DNA of 64,000 bases. Source: Lactococcus paracarnosus. Its GTDB lineage: Bacteria > Bacillota > Bacilli > Lactobacillales > Streptococcaceae. The stretch lies in assembly GCF_006770285.1 (NCBI RefSeq), contig NZ_CP017195.1, positions 806,001 through 870,000 on the forward strand. The letters run 5' to 3'. Of the stretch, positions 18,317-29,940 are shown in pieces (the stretch's first letter is position 1; each line of letters starts with the position of its first letter). Under the pieces are notes generated by a model. It had not been told where the DNA came from. It did no database searches and worked only from the letters and a program-made list of their open reading frames with translations. The translations under genes and the position numbers were made by a program.

Positions 18317-19372
18317 ATGGTATCTATTAAAGAAATTGCAAAATACACGGGTGCTAGTCCGACAACAGTATCAAATGTCATTCATGGACGGACTGGAAAA
18401 GTATCGAAAGAAAAATTTCAGCAGATTCAAGAGGCACTTGAAAAGTTTAACTATAGTGAGCAAATGGCTGGTCGAATCTTGGCCAATAATGGTTCACGGA
18501 TTATTGGGTTTATCATTCAGGATGACCTAGGTCTGGAAGCGATGGAGTTTAGTAACCCATATATCGGAGAGTTAACACAGGCGATTGAGTATTATGTCCG
18601 TAAACAAGGATACTATCTGATTTATCATCGCTCTAAATCATTTGATGAAAGTTTGAGAGTGATGCAGTCCTGGCAGATGGAAGGTGTGATCTTATCTGGT
18701 GTGCAACCAAATGAGTTAGTCGCTTGGCACAAGCATCTCAAAACACCGGCAGTTTTTTTGGATGCATTTGAGGATCAAACCTCTGATATTAAAGGAAAAA
18801 TTTATAATGTTGGACTGAATGATCGTGCAGAAGCCAAGAAAATGACAGATTTTTTGATTGCTGCTGGTCACACAGAGATTGCCTTTTTATCCAGGGGTGG
18901 TTCAGAGACTTGGCAAGGTGTAGATGCCAGCCGGCGCGATGGTGTTTTAGATGGACTTAAGCAGCATAAGTTGCAGTCAGATACATCAATACTTGGTCTA
19001 CCAATTTTTATATCAGAATTTGAGGCATGGTTAGATGCCTTTATTTCTCGGGGATTTGATGGTAAAACTGCTTTGTTTTTTGCTTCTGACTTATTAGCAT
19101 CATATGCGCTTTCTCGCATTCAACGTGCAGGCATCAAAATTCCCGATGATATTTCCGTGGTTGGGTTTGATGGGAATATCCTCAGTCAAGTCGCCTCGCC
19201 GAAATTAACCACGATTTTTCAAGACTTAAGTTTAAAAGCGGATATGGCGATTACCCTGTTGTTCAAACAGATGAATCAGGATGTTATATCAGAGAATAAT
19301 GTCTTGATTAAAGGAGAACTGGTAGAGAGAGAAACGGTTAAGTACATAAAAGATCAACTTAATAACTCATAA
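18317..19372 (+). CDS. LacI-family regulator of the sugar ABC/dexB operon
   Basis: 351 residues: N-terminal LacI HTH (SIKEIAKYTGASPTTVSNVIHG, within 2-23) with hinge helix, then a periplasmic-binding-like effector domain (about 60-345). It is immediately upstream of and co-directional with the carbohydrate ABC genes, whose promoter carries two matching palindromes; repression relieved by a gluco-oligosaccharide is the likely mode (inference). Ribosome-binding site AGGTGA before ATG 18317. Confidence 0.9.
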   Translation: MVSIKEIAKYTGASPTTVSNVIHGRTGKVSKEKFQQIQEALEKFNYSEQMAGRILANNGSRIIGFIIQDDLGLEAMEFSNPYIGELTQAIEYYVRKQGYYLIYHRSKSFDESLRVMQSWQMEGVILSGVQPNELVAWHKHLKTPAVFLDAFEDQTSDIKGKIYNVGLNDRAEAKKMTDFLIAAGHTEIAFLSRGGSETWQGVDASRRDGVLDGLKQHKLQSDTSILGLPIFISEFEAWLDAFISRGFDGKTALFFASDLLASYALSRIQRAGIKIPDDISVVGFDGNILSQVASPKLTTIFQDLSLKADMAITLLFKQMNQDVISENNVLIKGELVERETVKYIKDQLNNS

Positions 19373-19388
19373 AAAAATTAAAGTTACT

Positions 19389-19426
19389 TGAAAACGCTTG
19401 CAATGTAAAAGTGAGTATGATATGAT
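19389..19426 (+). promoter_or_regulatory. Promoter of the sugar ABC operon with overlapping cre site
   Basis: TTGCAA (19398-19403), 17-nt spacer, TATGAT (19421-19426). The cre TGAAAACGCTTGCA (19389-19402) covers the -35, which implies CcpA catabolite repression. Confidence 0.85.
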
Positions 19427-19431
19427 TAGCA

Positions 19432-19451
19432 TAGGTGTTACGGAACACTTA
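19432..19451. promoter_or_regulatory. LacI operator O1
   Basis: TAGGTGTT-ACGG-AACACTTA lies at the predicted transcription start (about 19433). One mismatch between arms; nearly identical to O2. Confidence 0.75.
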
Positions 19452-19482
19452 TTTGTTACGGTATAGGATAGCAAATTAGTGC

Positions 19483-19513
19483 GGTTGATTAAGTCGACGG
19501 CTCAACCTTTTCT
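19483..19513 (+). terminator. Possible attenuator in the sugar operon leader
   Basis: GGTTGA (19483-19488) pairs with TCAACC (19502-19507), followed by TTTTCT. Short 6-bp stem and a 13-nt loop, so weak. It lies between the two operators in the 5' leader. Confidence 0.35.
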
Positions 19514-19536
19514 AGGATCACTTTTATTTTTTCAAG

Positions 19537-19558
19537 TTAGGTGTTTCGTAACACCTAA
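19537..19558. promoter_or_regulatory. LacI operator O2
   Basis: Perfect palindrome TTAGGTGTT-TCGT-AACACCTAA, 106 bp downstream of O1 and inside the leader. Two sites at this spacing allow looping or roadblock repression. Confidence 0.75.
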
Positions 19559-19610
19559 ATTGAAATGTTAACCATTGCTTTAAATTGACTTGAAGAAGGA
19601 GAAATTCAAG

Positions 19611-21275
19611 ATGGCAACTTTTAAGAAGAAATTGATTTCAGGAATCATGTTGGGTGCAGCAGTTTTGGCTTTTGCAGCATGTGGTAAGAAAGATGAGAAT
19701 GCAGAAACAACGACAGATGGGAAAACGATTATTACCTTAGGTCGGCAAACTGCTGTAGATCCTAAACTACCAAAAGGAGATACTTATAATTCAAATGCCT
19801 ATACACGCGCAGTAGACAAGAAATTTAATGTCAAAATAAAAGATAAATTTGAGGCTAATGGCGATGACTATAAACGTCAAGTTTCACTCGCAATTGCTTC
19901 TGGAGATATACCTGACATGATGGTTGTCTCTCGTGATGAGATGAAGGAATTATATGACAATGATTTAATTGAAGATATGACAGCTGTCTATAAAAATACA
20001 GGCAGTAAAGCAATCAAAGAGGCTTATGAGTCCTATAAAAATCGGCCGATAGAAGATGGGACATTTGATAAAAAATTGATGGGGTTACCTGCGACTGCAG
20101 GAGATTTAGGACCATCTCTCTTCTGGGTGCGTGATGACTGGGCTCAAAAACTAGGGATTAAACTTGATGCAGATGGCAATGGCGCGATTACGATGAATGA
20201 ACTACATGATTTAGCCAAAACATTTGCTGAAAAAAATCCTGGAGGAACTGCTAAAAATACGGGTATCGCGATAGCACCCACAGTCGTTTCAGGAAGCTAT
20301 GGCGGGTCAGGTTATTCAGCGATGGGTATCGGTGACGCGCTAGGCTCCCATCCAGGGTTTTGGATGAAAGGTGCAGATGGCAAAATAGTAAATGGGACTG
20401 TGACCAAAGAAACGAAAGATACTTTGACACTACTGAACAGTTGGTATAAAGAAGGCATTCTAGATAAACAATTTGGTACTAGAACTTGGGATGACATTTC
20501 TGCCATGATGGTTAATGGTGAAACAGGTATTGTATCTGGACCTTGGCATATACCAGATTGGAACTTATTCCAAGCTAAAGAAAAAAATAAAGACGTTAGC
20601 TTTAAAGCCTATGCCCTTGAAAATGCACAAGGCAAAGTCGAAACAATCTTAAATAATCCGACAGGTAATTTTGTTGTGGTGCGTAAAGGGTTCAAGAAAC
20701 CAGAATTAGCAATGAAAATCATTAATTTCATCTATGATGACATGAGAAATTCGCCAACAGCTGCAACTGACTACCCAGAAATAGCCGCCTATCATGCATC
20801 AGCAGTTGATGGATCAACTCGTCCTTTTAACATTGAGATTAACCCAGCTACAGAGCTTTTAGATATAGTATCAGATGCGAAAGCAGTTTTAGATGGTCAA
20901 AAAACAGAAAATGATGTCAAATATCCGGATACACGTAGTTTGATTAAAACGTTGCAAACTTATAGTAAAGATCCAGCAGCAGCAAAATCTACTGATTGGG
21001 CAACTTATACGTCACGTATCTTTGGGGTGAATGATGTTCTGGTTAAAGTACGTCATGAAGGGTTATTAACAGAAATAGATTCACCATTCTTTGGTAATAC
21101 AAAGACACTAGAAGAAAAAGGTGCCGATATGGATAAACTACGTGAAGAGACGTTTATGAAAATGATCACAGGAGCTAAACCATTGTCTGACTTTGATAAT
21201 TTCGTTAAACAGTGGAACAAACAAGGTGGTGCACAAGTAACGCAGGAAGTCCAAAAAGAAGTTGATTCAAAATAA
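19611..21275 (+). CDS. Carbohydrate ABC transporter substrate-binding lipoprotein
   Basis: 554 residues from ATG 19611, chosen because AAGGAG lies nine bases upstream; an in-frame TTG at 19590 is less likely. Lipoprotein signal: basic TFKKK, hydrophobic stretch, and cysteine in FAACGKK. The mature part is a large cluster of family 1 type binding protein, similar in size to LplA/YtcQ proteins that bind oligosaccharides. First gene of a five-gene operon with two permeases, a YesL-like protein and DexB, so gluco-oligosaccharide (isomaltose-type) uptake is a fair inference. Confidence 0.88.
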   Translation: MATFKKKLISGIMLGAAVLAFAACGKKDENAETTTDGKTIITLGRQTAVDPKLPKGDTYNSNAYTRAVDKKFNVKIKDKFEANGDDYKRQVSLAIASGDIPDMMVVSRDEMKELYDNDLIEDMTAVYKNTGSKAIKEAYESYKNRPIEDGTFDKKLMGLPATAGDLGPSLFWVRDDWAQKLGIKLDADGNGAITMNELHDLAKTFAEKNPGGTAKNTGIAIAPTVVSGSYGGSGYSAMGIGDALGSHPGFWMKGADGKIVNGTVTKETKDTLTLLNSWYKEGILDKQFGTRTWDDISAMMVNGETGIVSGPWHIPDWNLFQAKEKNKDVSFKAYALENAQGKVETILNNPTGNFVVVRKGFKKPELAMKIINFIYDDMRNSPTAATDYPEIAAYHASAVDGSTRPFNIEINPATELLDIVSDAKAVLDGQKTENDVKYPDTRSLIKTLQTYSKDPAAAKSTDWATYTSRIFGVNDVLVKVRHEGLLTEIDSPFFGNTKTLEEKGADMDKLREETFMKMITGAKPLSDFDNFVKQWNKQGGAQVTQEVQKEVDSK

Positions 21276-21305
21276 AAAATACGAAGTGTTAGGATTGGAG
21301 GAAAA

Positions 21306-22259
21306 ATGGCAATCGATAAAGATACACAGGCAGTACCCAGCCAACCAGTAAAAAAGAAGGAGAAGAGTAGTCGAGAACGAAAAAATCAACTCATGTTTCA
21401 TTTGATGATGATTCCAGGCATCTTATTTTTGATAGTGTTTACCTATGTTCCCATGGCTGGGATTGTCATGGCATTTCAAAATTATATACCTGCTAAAGGA
21501 TTGATGGGTTCTGCATGGGTTGGCTTCACACACTTTCAACGCCTATTTTCGCTTCCTGATATCGGGCTCTTGTTTAGAAATACAATCATTATAGCACTTG
21601 GTAAAATCATCATTGGGACAATCCTCTCGATTGTCTTTGCTATCTTACTAAATGAAATCCGTGTCATGTTCCTAAAGAAATCAGTTCAAACGATCGTTTA
21701 CCTGCCCCATTTTCTATCGTGGGTCGTCTTGTCAGCAGTCGTCATGAACATGTTTAATTTGGATGGCTCGATTACACAGATATTAAGTTCAATTGGCCTT
21801 AAAGATTTGAACTTTCTAGGCTCAAATAAACTCTTCCAGCCTTTACTCATCGGAACAGATGTTTGGAAAGAATTTGGGTATAGCTCAGTTGTCTATCTAG
21901 CTGCCATTACTTCCATTGACCCAGGCTTGTATGAAGCAGCATCAATTGATGGTGCGACGTGGTTTAAGAAAGTATGGCATGTGACCTTACCAGGTATGAT
22001 GACGATCATTCTATTATTAGCAATCATGAACCTACCGAATATCTTAAACGCTGGATTTGACCAAGTTTATAATTTGTATTCACCTATGGTATATGAATCG
22101 GGTGATATTTTAGATACCTATGTATACCGGGTTGGTTTAATTGGCCGTCAGTACTCATTTGGTACTGCTGTAGGCCTATTCAAAGCGCTAATTGGTGCAG
22201 TCTTGATGATTGGTGCTAATGAGATTGCTGGTCACTATACTGACCGTAAAATGTTTTAG
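21306..22259 (+). CDS. Sugar ABC permease, LplB type
   Basis: 317 residues with six membrane helices. The EAA loop is visible: YEAASIDGATWFKKVWHVTLPG. N-terminal basic cytosolic segment (1-30) precedes helix 1. Forms the membrane channel with the next permease. Ribosome-binding site GGAGG. The operon has no ATP-binding subunit, so a shared MsmK/MsmX-type ATPase must power it. Confidence 0.92.
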   Translation: MAIDKDTQAVPSQPVKKKEKSSRERKNQLMFHLMMIPGILFLIVFTYVPMAGIVMAFQNYIPAKGLMGSAWVGFTHFQRLFSLPDIGLLFRNTIIIALGKIIIGTILSIVFAILLNEIRVMFLKKSVQTIVYLPHFLSWVVLSAVVMNMFNLDGSITQILSSIGLKDLNFLGSNKLFQPLLIGTDVWKEFGYSSVVYLAAITSIDPGLYEAASIDGATWFKKVWHVTLPGMMTIILLLAIMNLPNILNAGFDQVYNLYSPMVYESGDILDTYVYRVGLIGRQYSFGTAVGLFKALIGAVLMIGANEIAGHYTDRKMF

Positions 22260-22273
22260 AGAAGGAGGGACTC

Positions 22274-23155
22274 ATGAAAGAAAAATTAAATGCAAGAATC
22301 ATCATTATCTATACACTTGTGATTGTGCTAGGCTTGGTATGTCTCTTACCACTTTGGAACATCGTTGCCATCTCTTTATCTGGACCAGCAGCAGTAGCAG
22401 GCAATAAAGTTGGTCTTATACCAGTAGATTTGACATTTGGTGCCTATGAAAAAATTATGAGCGATGGCCAATTTTGGCGGTCGTTTGGCATCTCTGTGCT
22501 ACGGGTTGTCATTACACTTGCCCTAAACCTCGTTCTCATCGTTTTGATGGCCTATCCATTAGCAAAAAGTAAGCGGGTCTTTAGAGGCCGTACACTTTAT
22601 ATGAATCTCATGATCTTCGCCATGTTGTTCAATGGGGGGATGATCCCAACTTACTTAGTTGTTAAACAATTGGGACTACTGAATACGATTTGGGCCTTAA
22701 TCTTACCAGGTGCTGTACCGATTTTCTCAGTTATATTGGTTATGAATTTCTTTAGAGGTATTCCAAAGGCCTTAGAAGAAGCAGCGATTATTGATGGGGC
22801 AACACCGCTGCAAGTTTTATTTCAAGTCTTCATCCCGATTTCCTTACCATCACTTGCTACCGTTTCCCTCTTCTCTATTGTTGGGACATGGAATGATTTT
22901 ATGGGTGGCTTGATTTATATTACAAAAGCAAAAGATTATCCATTGATGACCTATATTCAGGCCTTGAATGTCAACATTGCAGATGCAATCAAAAATAATG
23001 CATCAGCTGAACAAATTGCCAACCTCGCGCAGCTGTCAGATAAGAATCTGAATGCAGCAAAGATTATGGTGGCAATTATTCCGCTGTTGCTGATTTATCC
23101 AATGTTGCAAAAATACTTTGTAACAGGTATGGTTGTAGGTTCTGTTAAGGAATAA
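22274..23155 (+). CDS. Sugar ABC permease, YtcP type
   Basis: 293 residues, six membrane helices, EAA loop LEEAAIIDGATPLQVLFQVF. The C-terminus GMVVGSVKE is characteristic of this permease group. Fourteen bases after the first permease with a strong GGAGGG ribosome-binding site. Confidence 0.92.
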   Translation: MKEKLNARIIIIYTLVIVLGLVCLLPLWNIVAISLSGPAAVAGNKVGLIPVDLTFGAYEKIMSDGQFWRSFGISVLRVVITLALNLVLIVLMAYPLAKSKRVFRGRTLYMNLMIFAMLFNGGMIPTYLVVKQLGLLNTIWALILPGAVPIFSVILVMNFFRGIPKALEEAAIIDGATPLQVLFQVFIPISLPSLATVSLFSIVGTWNDFMGGLIYITKAKDYPLMTYIQALNVNIADAIKNNASAEQIANLAQLSDKNLNAAKIMVAIIPLLLIYPMLQKYFVTGMVVGSVKE

Positions 23156-23178
23156 ACGCATAATGAAAGAAGTAGCAT

Positions 23179-23792
23179 ATGACAAATTTATTTTCCTATG
23201 ACGGTCTGATTTATAAGACGGGTACAAAAATTTTCCAACTTTTAGTGCTAAATATCCTTTACTTGGCGACTTGTTTACCACTCATCACCATTGGGGCAGC
23301 CAATACAGCACTAGCAGCTGCCACCATGAAGATGATTGAGGGAAAAGAGGGAAATGTTGCGATAGATTACTTACATGCCTTTATCAGTAATTTTAAAATG
23401 GCAACCTATTTCAATTTATTATTTGGCGTGATCAACGTCTTGGTACTCCTAAATTATTTGTTTGCGGGTGCAGTTAGTAGTCCTCTTCGTCCGTTTGTCT
23501 ATTTTTCCTTGGGTCTAGCAGGGGTGATCAGTCTTGTAGGCATGACTTTTATCTATCCTTACATCGCTCGATTTGATGATGATATCAGGACAACGACTAA
23601 AAATACCAGCTTACTCATACTGAAACATGGTAAGTTATCACTGTTGATCTTGTTAGTTGCGATTGTACCTGTTTTGTTAGCGATACTATCACCATTACTT
23701 ATGGTATTTTCAATCTATATCTCAGCATTTATCGGGTTTGCCTTACTAACCTATCTCAAAAGTTTGTTACTCTTATCGATTTACAAACAGTA

Positions 23793-23796
<4 letters not shown>
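23179..23796 (+). CDS. YesL-like DUF624 membrane protein
   Basis: 205 residues, about five hydrophobic segments. Family marks GAANTALAAATMKM (about residues 34-47) and YPYIARFDDD. DUF624 proteins commonly sit in oligosaccharide ABC operons; function unknown, an accessory role in uptake is possible. Weak ribosome-binding site (GAAAGAAG). Confidence 0.8.
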
Positions 23797-25473
<1,677 letters not shown>

Positions 25474-25493
25474 ACCGAGTAATCGGTTTTTTT
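25474..25493 (+). terminator. Terminator after dexB
   Basis: ACCGA-GTAA-TCGGT followed by a T run. Confidence 0.75.
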
Positions 25494-25627
25494 CATAGCA
25501 GTCAAATTTGTCTGCAACGCCTAGTTGATTTATGGTTACCTTAAGTCTTTTCCTATAAAATAGTGTAAAATAAATAAAAAGAGCGGTTATCCCGTCATGG
25601 GGTAAATTAGAAAAGGAAGACAAGACG

Positions 25628-26299
25628 ATGATTAAAATATTGTTAGTAGAAGATGACATTTCTCTATCTAATTCAGTGTATGATTTCTTGGAGAACTTTG
25701 CGGATGTCGTCCAAGTATTTGATGGTGACGAGGGGTTGTACGAGGCAGAGATGAATATCTATGATATCATTTTATTAGACCTCATGTTACCTGAGAAAAA
25801 TGGCTTTGAAGTGCTGTCAGAACTACGACAAAAAGGCATTAAGACGCCTGTTTTGATCATGACAGCAAAAGAGAGTATTGATGACAAAATCCATGGATTT
25901 GATATTGGTGCTGATGATTACCTAACCAAACCCTTTTACCTAGATGAATTGAAGGCAAGAATTCAAGTTTTACTGAAACGTTATGGTAAAATTGAAGATA
26001 CGTCAACCATTAAATATGATGATGGCTTGGTAGTTAATACAGCCAACAATCGTGTGACCATATCAGGAGAAACAGTCGAAATTTTGGGTAAAGAATTTGA
26101 TCTCTTACTCTATTTCTTGCAAAATCGGAATGTTATTCTACCTAAAGAGCAAATCTTTGACCGGATTTGGGGGTTTGATAGTGATACGACGGTGACGGTA
26201 GTTGAAGTTTATATGTCTAAACTCCGTAAGAAATTAAAAGGGACGAAGTTCGCAGAAAACTTGTCAACGCTGCGGAATGTCGGCTATATTCTAAGATAA
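25628..26299 (+). CDS. ciaR: Two-component response regulator CiaR
   Basis: 223 residues, OmpR/PhoB type. Receiver acidic residues E8-D9-D10, phospho-acceptor D51 in [12 protein letters not shown], and the switch lysine in YLTKPF. C-terminal winged helix (about 130-223). Whole-length similarity to streptococcal CiaR, which controls cell-envelope stress, competence and small RNAs. Followed by its kinase gene; a 7-bp hairpin (TTATCCC / GGGGTAA) lies in the leader. Confidence 0.88.
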   Translation: MIKILLVEDDISLSNSVYDFLENFADVVQVFDGDEGLYEAEMNIYDIILLDLMLPEKNGFEVLSELRQKGIKTPVLIMTAKESIDDKIHGFDIGADDYLTKPFYLDELKARIQVLLKRYGKIEDTSTIKYDDGLVVNTANNRVTISGETVEILGKEFDLLLYFLQNRNVILPKEQIFDRIWGFDSDTTVTVVEVYMSKLRKKLKGTKFAENLSTLRNVGYILR

Positions 26300-26321
26300 T
26301 AGGTCAGTTTAGGAGAAAAAT

Positions 26322-27662
26322 GTGAGAAAGTTGTTGAAGCACCGAAAAAAGATGAGTCGCCTTATTTTTAAATTTGACCTCAAGACTTTTTTCCATTTTT
26401 TTGTTGTCTTTACGATTATCTTTGGTGCTTTGACATTAATCATCTTACAAACGCTAACAACTGGTATCTATAAGACAACAGATGAAACAATAGATAGACT
26501 TTCCAAAAATCCACTTGTCTTACTAAGCTTAGCTTCACGTGATAATTCTGATAGTAGTTCTCTTTATCAAGTGGATAATTTCGATGACCCCATCTTGTCG
26601 GATTCACCAAGTGTTGCCCCTAATCAGACAGTCGTCTTATATGATAAAAACGGCAGGGTGTTAAATGCAAAGTCAGATATTACATCAAATACGCTCTCTT
26701 CAAATCTAAAGTTTAGCAAGGCTAACCTGTCTAAAATCACAACAGTGACCATGAAGACAGCAACTGGAGAAACCTTACTCTATCGAACAAGACTGTTTAA
26801 GGTTTCTTTTGACAAACGGATTACAACAAATATTACCTATATTCAACTATTCGTGAATGTTAATCAACTATCTGAGAGTCTTGCACGTAGTCAGTTCATT
26901 ATCATGACAACGATGATTAGTTTTTGGCTAATTTCATTATTTGCCAGTATCTATCTGGCGCATTGGTCACAAAAACCAGTCCTGATTGCCTATGAAAAAC
27001 AAAAGAATTTTGTTGAGAATGCTAGCCATGAACTTAGAACCCCTTTAGCCATTTTACAAAATCGGTTAGAATTATTATTTCAAAGACCAACAGCTACCAT
27101 CATTGACCAAAGTGAAAATATCTCCCAAAGTTTGGCAGAAGTTCGGAATATGCGTATCCTCACAAGTAATTTACTTAATCTCGCCAAAAGAGATGACGGA
27201 CTGAAGGTTGAATTGAGTGATGTAGATCATACCTATTTCGAAGCGATATTTGAGAATTATCAGTTACTTGCTGATAATTCGCAAAAACAATTTTCAAATA
27301 ACATTGCTCTAAAAGGATCAGTTAAACTTGATGAAGGTCTGATTAGACAAGTTTTAACGATTTTATTTGATAATGCGGTGAAATATTCTGACCCATATAG
27401 TGAGATTACGATGACGGTTGCCAAGATTGGTCAAAATTTGATTATCACAACAGCTGATAATGGCTATGGGATTTCGGATGATGATAAAAATAAAATATTC
27501 GATCGCTTTTATCGTGTGGATAAAGCTCGGACACGTCAAAAAGGAGGCTTTGGTTTAGGCCTATCTCTAGCTAAACAAATTATTGATGCCTGTGGTGGCA
27601 AGATTGAAGTTCAAGACAACCAGCCAAAGGGAACAAAATTCATCATCAAATTAAAAGTCTAA
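26322..27662 (+). CDS. ciaH: Sensor histidine kinase CiaH
   Basis: 446 residues from GTG 26322 with AGGAG six bases upstream. Two membrane helices (about 22-45 and 190-213) bracket an external sensor loop of about 145 residues. Phospho-acceptor H236 in NASHELRTPL; ATP-binding boxes DNAVKYS, DNGYGIS and GGFGLGLSLAKQI. Pairs with CiaR. Confidence 0.88.
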   Translation: MRKLLKHRKKMSRLIFKFDLKTFFHFFVVFTIIFGALTLIILQTLTTGIYKTTDETIDRLSKNPLVLLSLASRDNSDSSSLYQVDNFDDPILSDSPSVAPNQTVVLYDKNGRVLNAKSDITSNTLSSNLKFSKANLSKITTVTMKTATGETLLYRTRLFKVSFDKRITTNITYIQLFVNVNQLSESLARSQFIIMTTMISFWLISLFASIYLAHWSQKPVLIAYEKQKNFVENASHELRTPLAILQNRLELLFQRPTATIIDQSENISQSLAEVRNMRILTSNLLNLAKRDDGLKVELSDVDHTYFEAIFENYQLLADNSQKQFSNNIALKGSVKLDEGLIRQVLTILFDNAVKYSDPYSEITMTVAKIGQNLIITTADNGYGISDDDKNKIFDRFYRVDKARTRQKGGFGLGLSLAKQIIDACGGKIEVQDNQPKGTKFIIKLKV

Positions 27663-27701
27663 ATTAGCTAACGATAGTAGCAAAAGAAAGGTGTCATCAG
27701 C

Positions 27702-27995
27702 ATGTTCAAGAATATAGTGAATCGCATACTCATTGCACCAGTTAGACTTTATCAAGTCGCAATCTCCCCTTTGTTACCAAGTTCTTGTCGTTACCATCCG
27801 ACTTGCTCTAACTATATGATTACGGCTATCCATAAACATGGTATCTTGGGTGTCGTGATGGGATTTTCTCGTATTTTGAGATGCAATCCATTTGTTAAAG
27901 GTGGTATTGATTATGTACCAGACAAGTTCTCCTTAAAAAGAAATACAGTGAATCCATACGTACAGGGTGTTAAAGAAGCAGAACAAAAAATATAA
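27702..27995 (+). CDS. yidD: Membrane protein insertion efficiency factor YidD
   Basis: 97 residues with the family signature [13 protein letters not shown] (about 27-39) and [17 protein letters not shown]. YidD assists YidC-mediated membrane insertion. The N-terminal amphipathic helix (residues 1-25) associates with the membrane. Lies 39 bases after ciaH and before a terminator, so probably the last gene of the ciaRH unit. Confidence 0.92.
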   Translation: MFKNIVNRILIAPVRLYQVAISPLLPSSCRYHPTCSNYMITAIHKHGILGVVMGFSRILRCNPFVKGGIDYVPDKFSLKRNTVNPYVQGVKEAEQKI

Positions 27996-27999
27996 AAAT

Positions 28000-28037
28000 A
28001 AGCCTTTGATATGAGACTGATATCAAAGCTTTTTTTA
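28000..28037 (+). terminator. Terminator after yidD
   Basis: AAGC-(C bulge)-TTTGATAT pairs with ATATCAAAGCTT (28000-28012, 28020-28031), 7-nt loop, T run. Confidence 0.85.
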
Positions 28038-28078
28038 TTATTATTTTATTTTAAATAACCGTAATTCTGATTGTTTTT

Positions 28079-28107
28079 TGCTATAATTTGATTAGCTATT
28101 TTATAGC
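28079..28107 (+). promoter_or_regulatory. Promoter and operator-like dyad of the ABC exporter
   Basis: Extended -10 TGC-TATAAT (28082-28087). A 13-bp dyad GCTAT-TTT-ATAGC (28095-28107) lies at the predicted start site, suggesting repressor control. Confidence 0.55.
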
Positions 28108-28150
28108 GAAGTGAATGAAGATAGATGGATATAAATTAGGAGGATGTAGT

Positions 28151-29221
28151 ATGTTTTTAGCACTGAATGAAATTCGGCATTCAAAATTAAGGTATGCACT
28201 AGTGATTGGTGTGACATTTTTGATTGCCTATCTCGTTTTTTTCTTATCAGGACTAGCCTATGGCTTAGCCCAACAGTATCAGCTTGCCGTAAATAAATGG
28301 GAAGCCACAAATATTTTGCTATCAGATAAGGCAAATGATAATCTAGCCATGTCGATGATTGACCCAGATGCTGTCAATCAAGTAAAGGCGACAGACAAAG
28401 CAGTACTCGCACAAATGCCCGGTATTATTTTTAACACCAAAGACTCAGATGATAAGCAAAATGTTAGTTTCTTTGGGATTAAGCAAGATGAATTTTTGAA
28501 GCCAAATGTGATTGAGGGCAAGATGTTCTCAGCTAAAGGAGAAGTTGTTGCAGATAACAGTTTAAAAACACGTTATAAGTATCAACTAGGCGATAAGGTT
28601 AAATTAGCAACGAATAATGAAGCATTAACCATCGTAGGCTTTACCGATAATGCTAAATTTAGTGTAGCGCCAGTCCTTTATACCTCGCTTGATACATTTA
28701 AAACGATTCGATATGGTGCAGCAAATGCAGGACAACAAAAGGACTTGATTAATGCTATCGTGACAAAGGGTGAGCTGACTGATAAACCTGATGGCCTAGA
28801 AAAACTGACGATCGCCAAGTTTATCAATGTTCAACCTGGTTACAATGCACAGGTCTTAACCTTTAGCTTTATGATTGGCTTCTTAGTTGTGATTGCAGCG
28901 GTTGTCATCGGTATTTTCATCTATGTCTTAACTATGCAAAAAGTCGCAATTTTCGGCGTTATGAAAGCACAAGGTATCTCTAGTGGTTATATTGCCAGGT
29001 CTGTCATTGCACAAACAGTGATTCTTTCTGCTGGTGGCGTATTATGTGGCTTAGTTGCAACCTTAGCGTCTGCTTTAGTCTTACCTGATGCCGTGCCTTT
29101 CCAAACTAATCCTGTATTTTTAGCAGGGATTGGGATTCTTATCGTTCTAGTCGCAATCTTAGGCGCTTTATTCTCAGTACGTTCAATTGTTAAAATTGAT
29201 CCCTTGAAAGCAATCGGGTAG
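28151..29221 (+). CDS. FtsX-like ABC permease (HrtB-like)
   Basis: 356 residues from ATG 28151 (AGGAGG seven bases upstream; the in-frame ATG at 28115 lacks one). MacB-type layout: helix 1 at about 15-40, a large external domain, and three helices from about 240 to the end. The opening (FLALNEIRHSKLRYALVIG) resembles heme exporter HrtB, but no hrtR gene is adjacent and the dyad does not look like an HrtR site, so substrate remains open. Pairs with the next ATPase. Confidence 0.8.
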   Translation: MFLALNEIRHSKLRYALVIGVTFLIAYLVFFLSGLAYGLAQQYQLAVNKWEATNILLSDKANDNLAMSMIDPDAVNQVKATDKAVLAQMPGIIFNTKDSDDKQNVSFFGIKQDEFLKPNVIEGKMFSAKGEVVADNSLKTRYKYQLGDKVKLATNNEALTIVGFTDNAKFSVAPVLYTSLDTFKTIRYGAANAGQQKDLINAIVTKGELTDKPDGLEKLTIAKFINVQPGYNAQVLTFSFMIGFLVVIAAVVIGIFIYVLTMQKVAIFGVMKAQGISSGYIARSVIAQTVILSAGGVLCGLVATLASALVLPDAVPFQTNPVFLAGIGILIVLVAILGALFSVRSIVKIDPLKAIG

Positions 29222-29233
29222 GAGGTAGAAATA

Positions 29234-29908
29234 ATGAATGCAATTGAACTAAAAAACGTCACTAAATATTTTAAAGATGGTGACGATAAAATAGAAGCCC
29301 TAAAACCAACGAATTTTTCTGTAAAAAAAGGGGAATTTGTTGCTATCATCGGACCCTCAGGATCAGGAAAAAGTACACTATTAACGATAGCCGGTGGCTT
29401 GCAAGCTCCTTCTGAAGGTGAAGTGCTAGTAAACGGTAACAGCTTTAGTGGTAAAAAAGAAAAAGCGCGTGCTAAACTACGCTTTGAAGAGATTGGTTTT
29501 ATCTTACAAGCCTCAAATCTAGTGCCATTTTTAACAGTTAAAAAGCAACTACAGCTTGTTGATAAAGTCACTAAAAATAAAACACCAAAAACCGGCACTG
29601 ATTTATTATCGCAGTTAGGCGTTGCCAGTCTTATTAACAAATATCCTGATGAATTATCAGGCGGTGAAAGACAACGTGTCGCCATCGTACGTGCGCTCTA
29701 TAATGATCCGACGATTATCTTAGCGGATGAACCAACTGCAAGTTTAGATACGGATAAAGCATTTGAAGTCGTTAAGATTCTTGCTAAAGAGACAAAAGAA
29801 AAAAACAAAGCAACCATTATGGTTACCCATGATTTACGTTTAGTTGACTATTGTGATAAAGTGTATTATATGGAAGATGGTATATTAAGCGAAAAGACAG
29901 CTGATTAA
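29234..29908 (+). CDS. ABC exporter ATPase (MacB/HrtA-like)
   Basis: 224 residues. Walker A GPSGSGKST, Q-loop ILQASN, signature LSGGERQRVAI, Walker B LADEPTASLD. Twelve bases after the permease with a GGAGG site. The pair is typical of MacB-type exporters of heme, peptides or antibiotics. Confidence 0.9.
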   Translation: MNAIELKNVTKYFKDGDDKIEALKPTNFSVKKGEFVAIIGPSGSGKSTLLTIAGGLQAPSEGEVLVNGNSFSGKKEKARAKLRFEEIGFILQASNLVPFLTVKKQLQLVDKVTKNKTPKTGTDLLSQLGVASLINKYPDELSGGERQRVAIVRALYNDPTIILADEPTASLDTDKAFEVVKILAKETKEKNKATIMVTHDLRLVDYCDKVYYMEDGILSEKTAD

Positions 29909-29940
29909 TTTTACGGTCACGCTAATTATAGCTAGTAAGT

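Noticed and set aside
28987..29685. 232-codon ORF antisense to the ABC exporter
   Set aside because: Shadow of conserved codons in the permease and ATPase genes; no ribosome-binding site and no family features.
28079..29908. Naming the ABC exporter hrtBA
   Set aside because: Sequence resembles HrtB, but no hrtR gene is adjacent and the dyad GCTAT-TTT-ATAGC does not look like an HrtR operator as I recall it. Symbol withheld.
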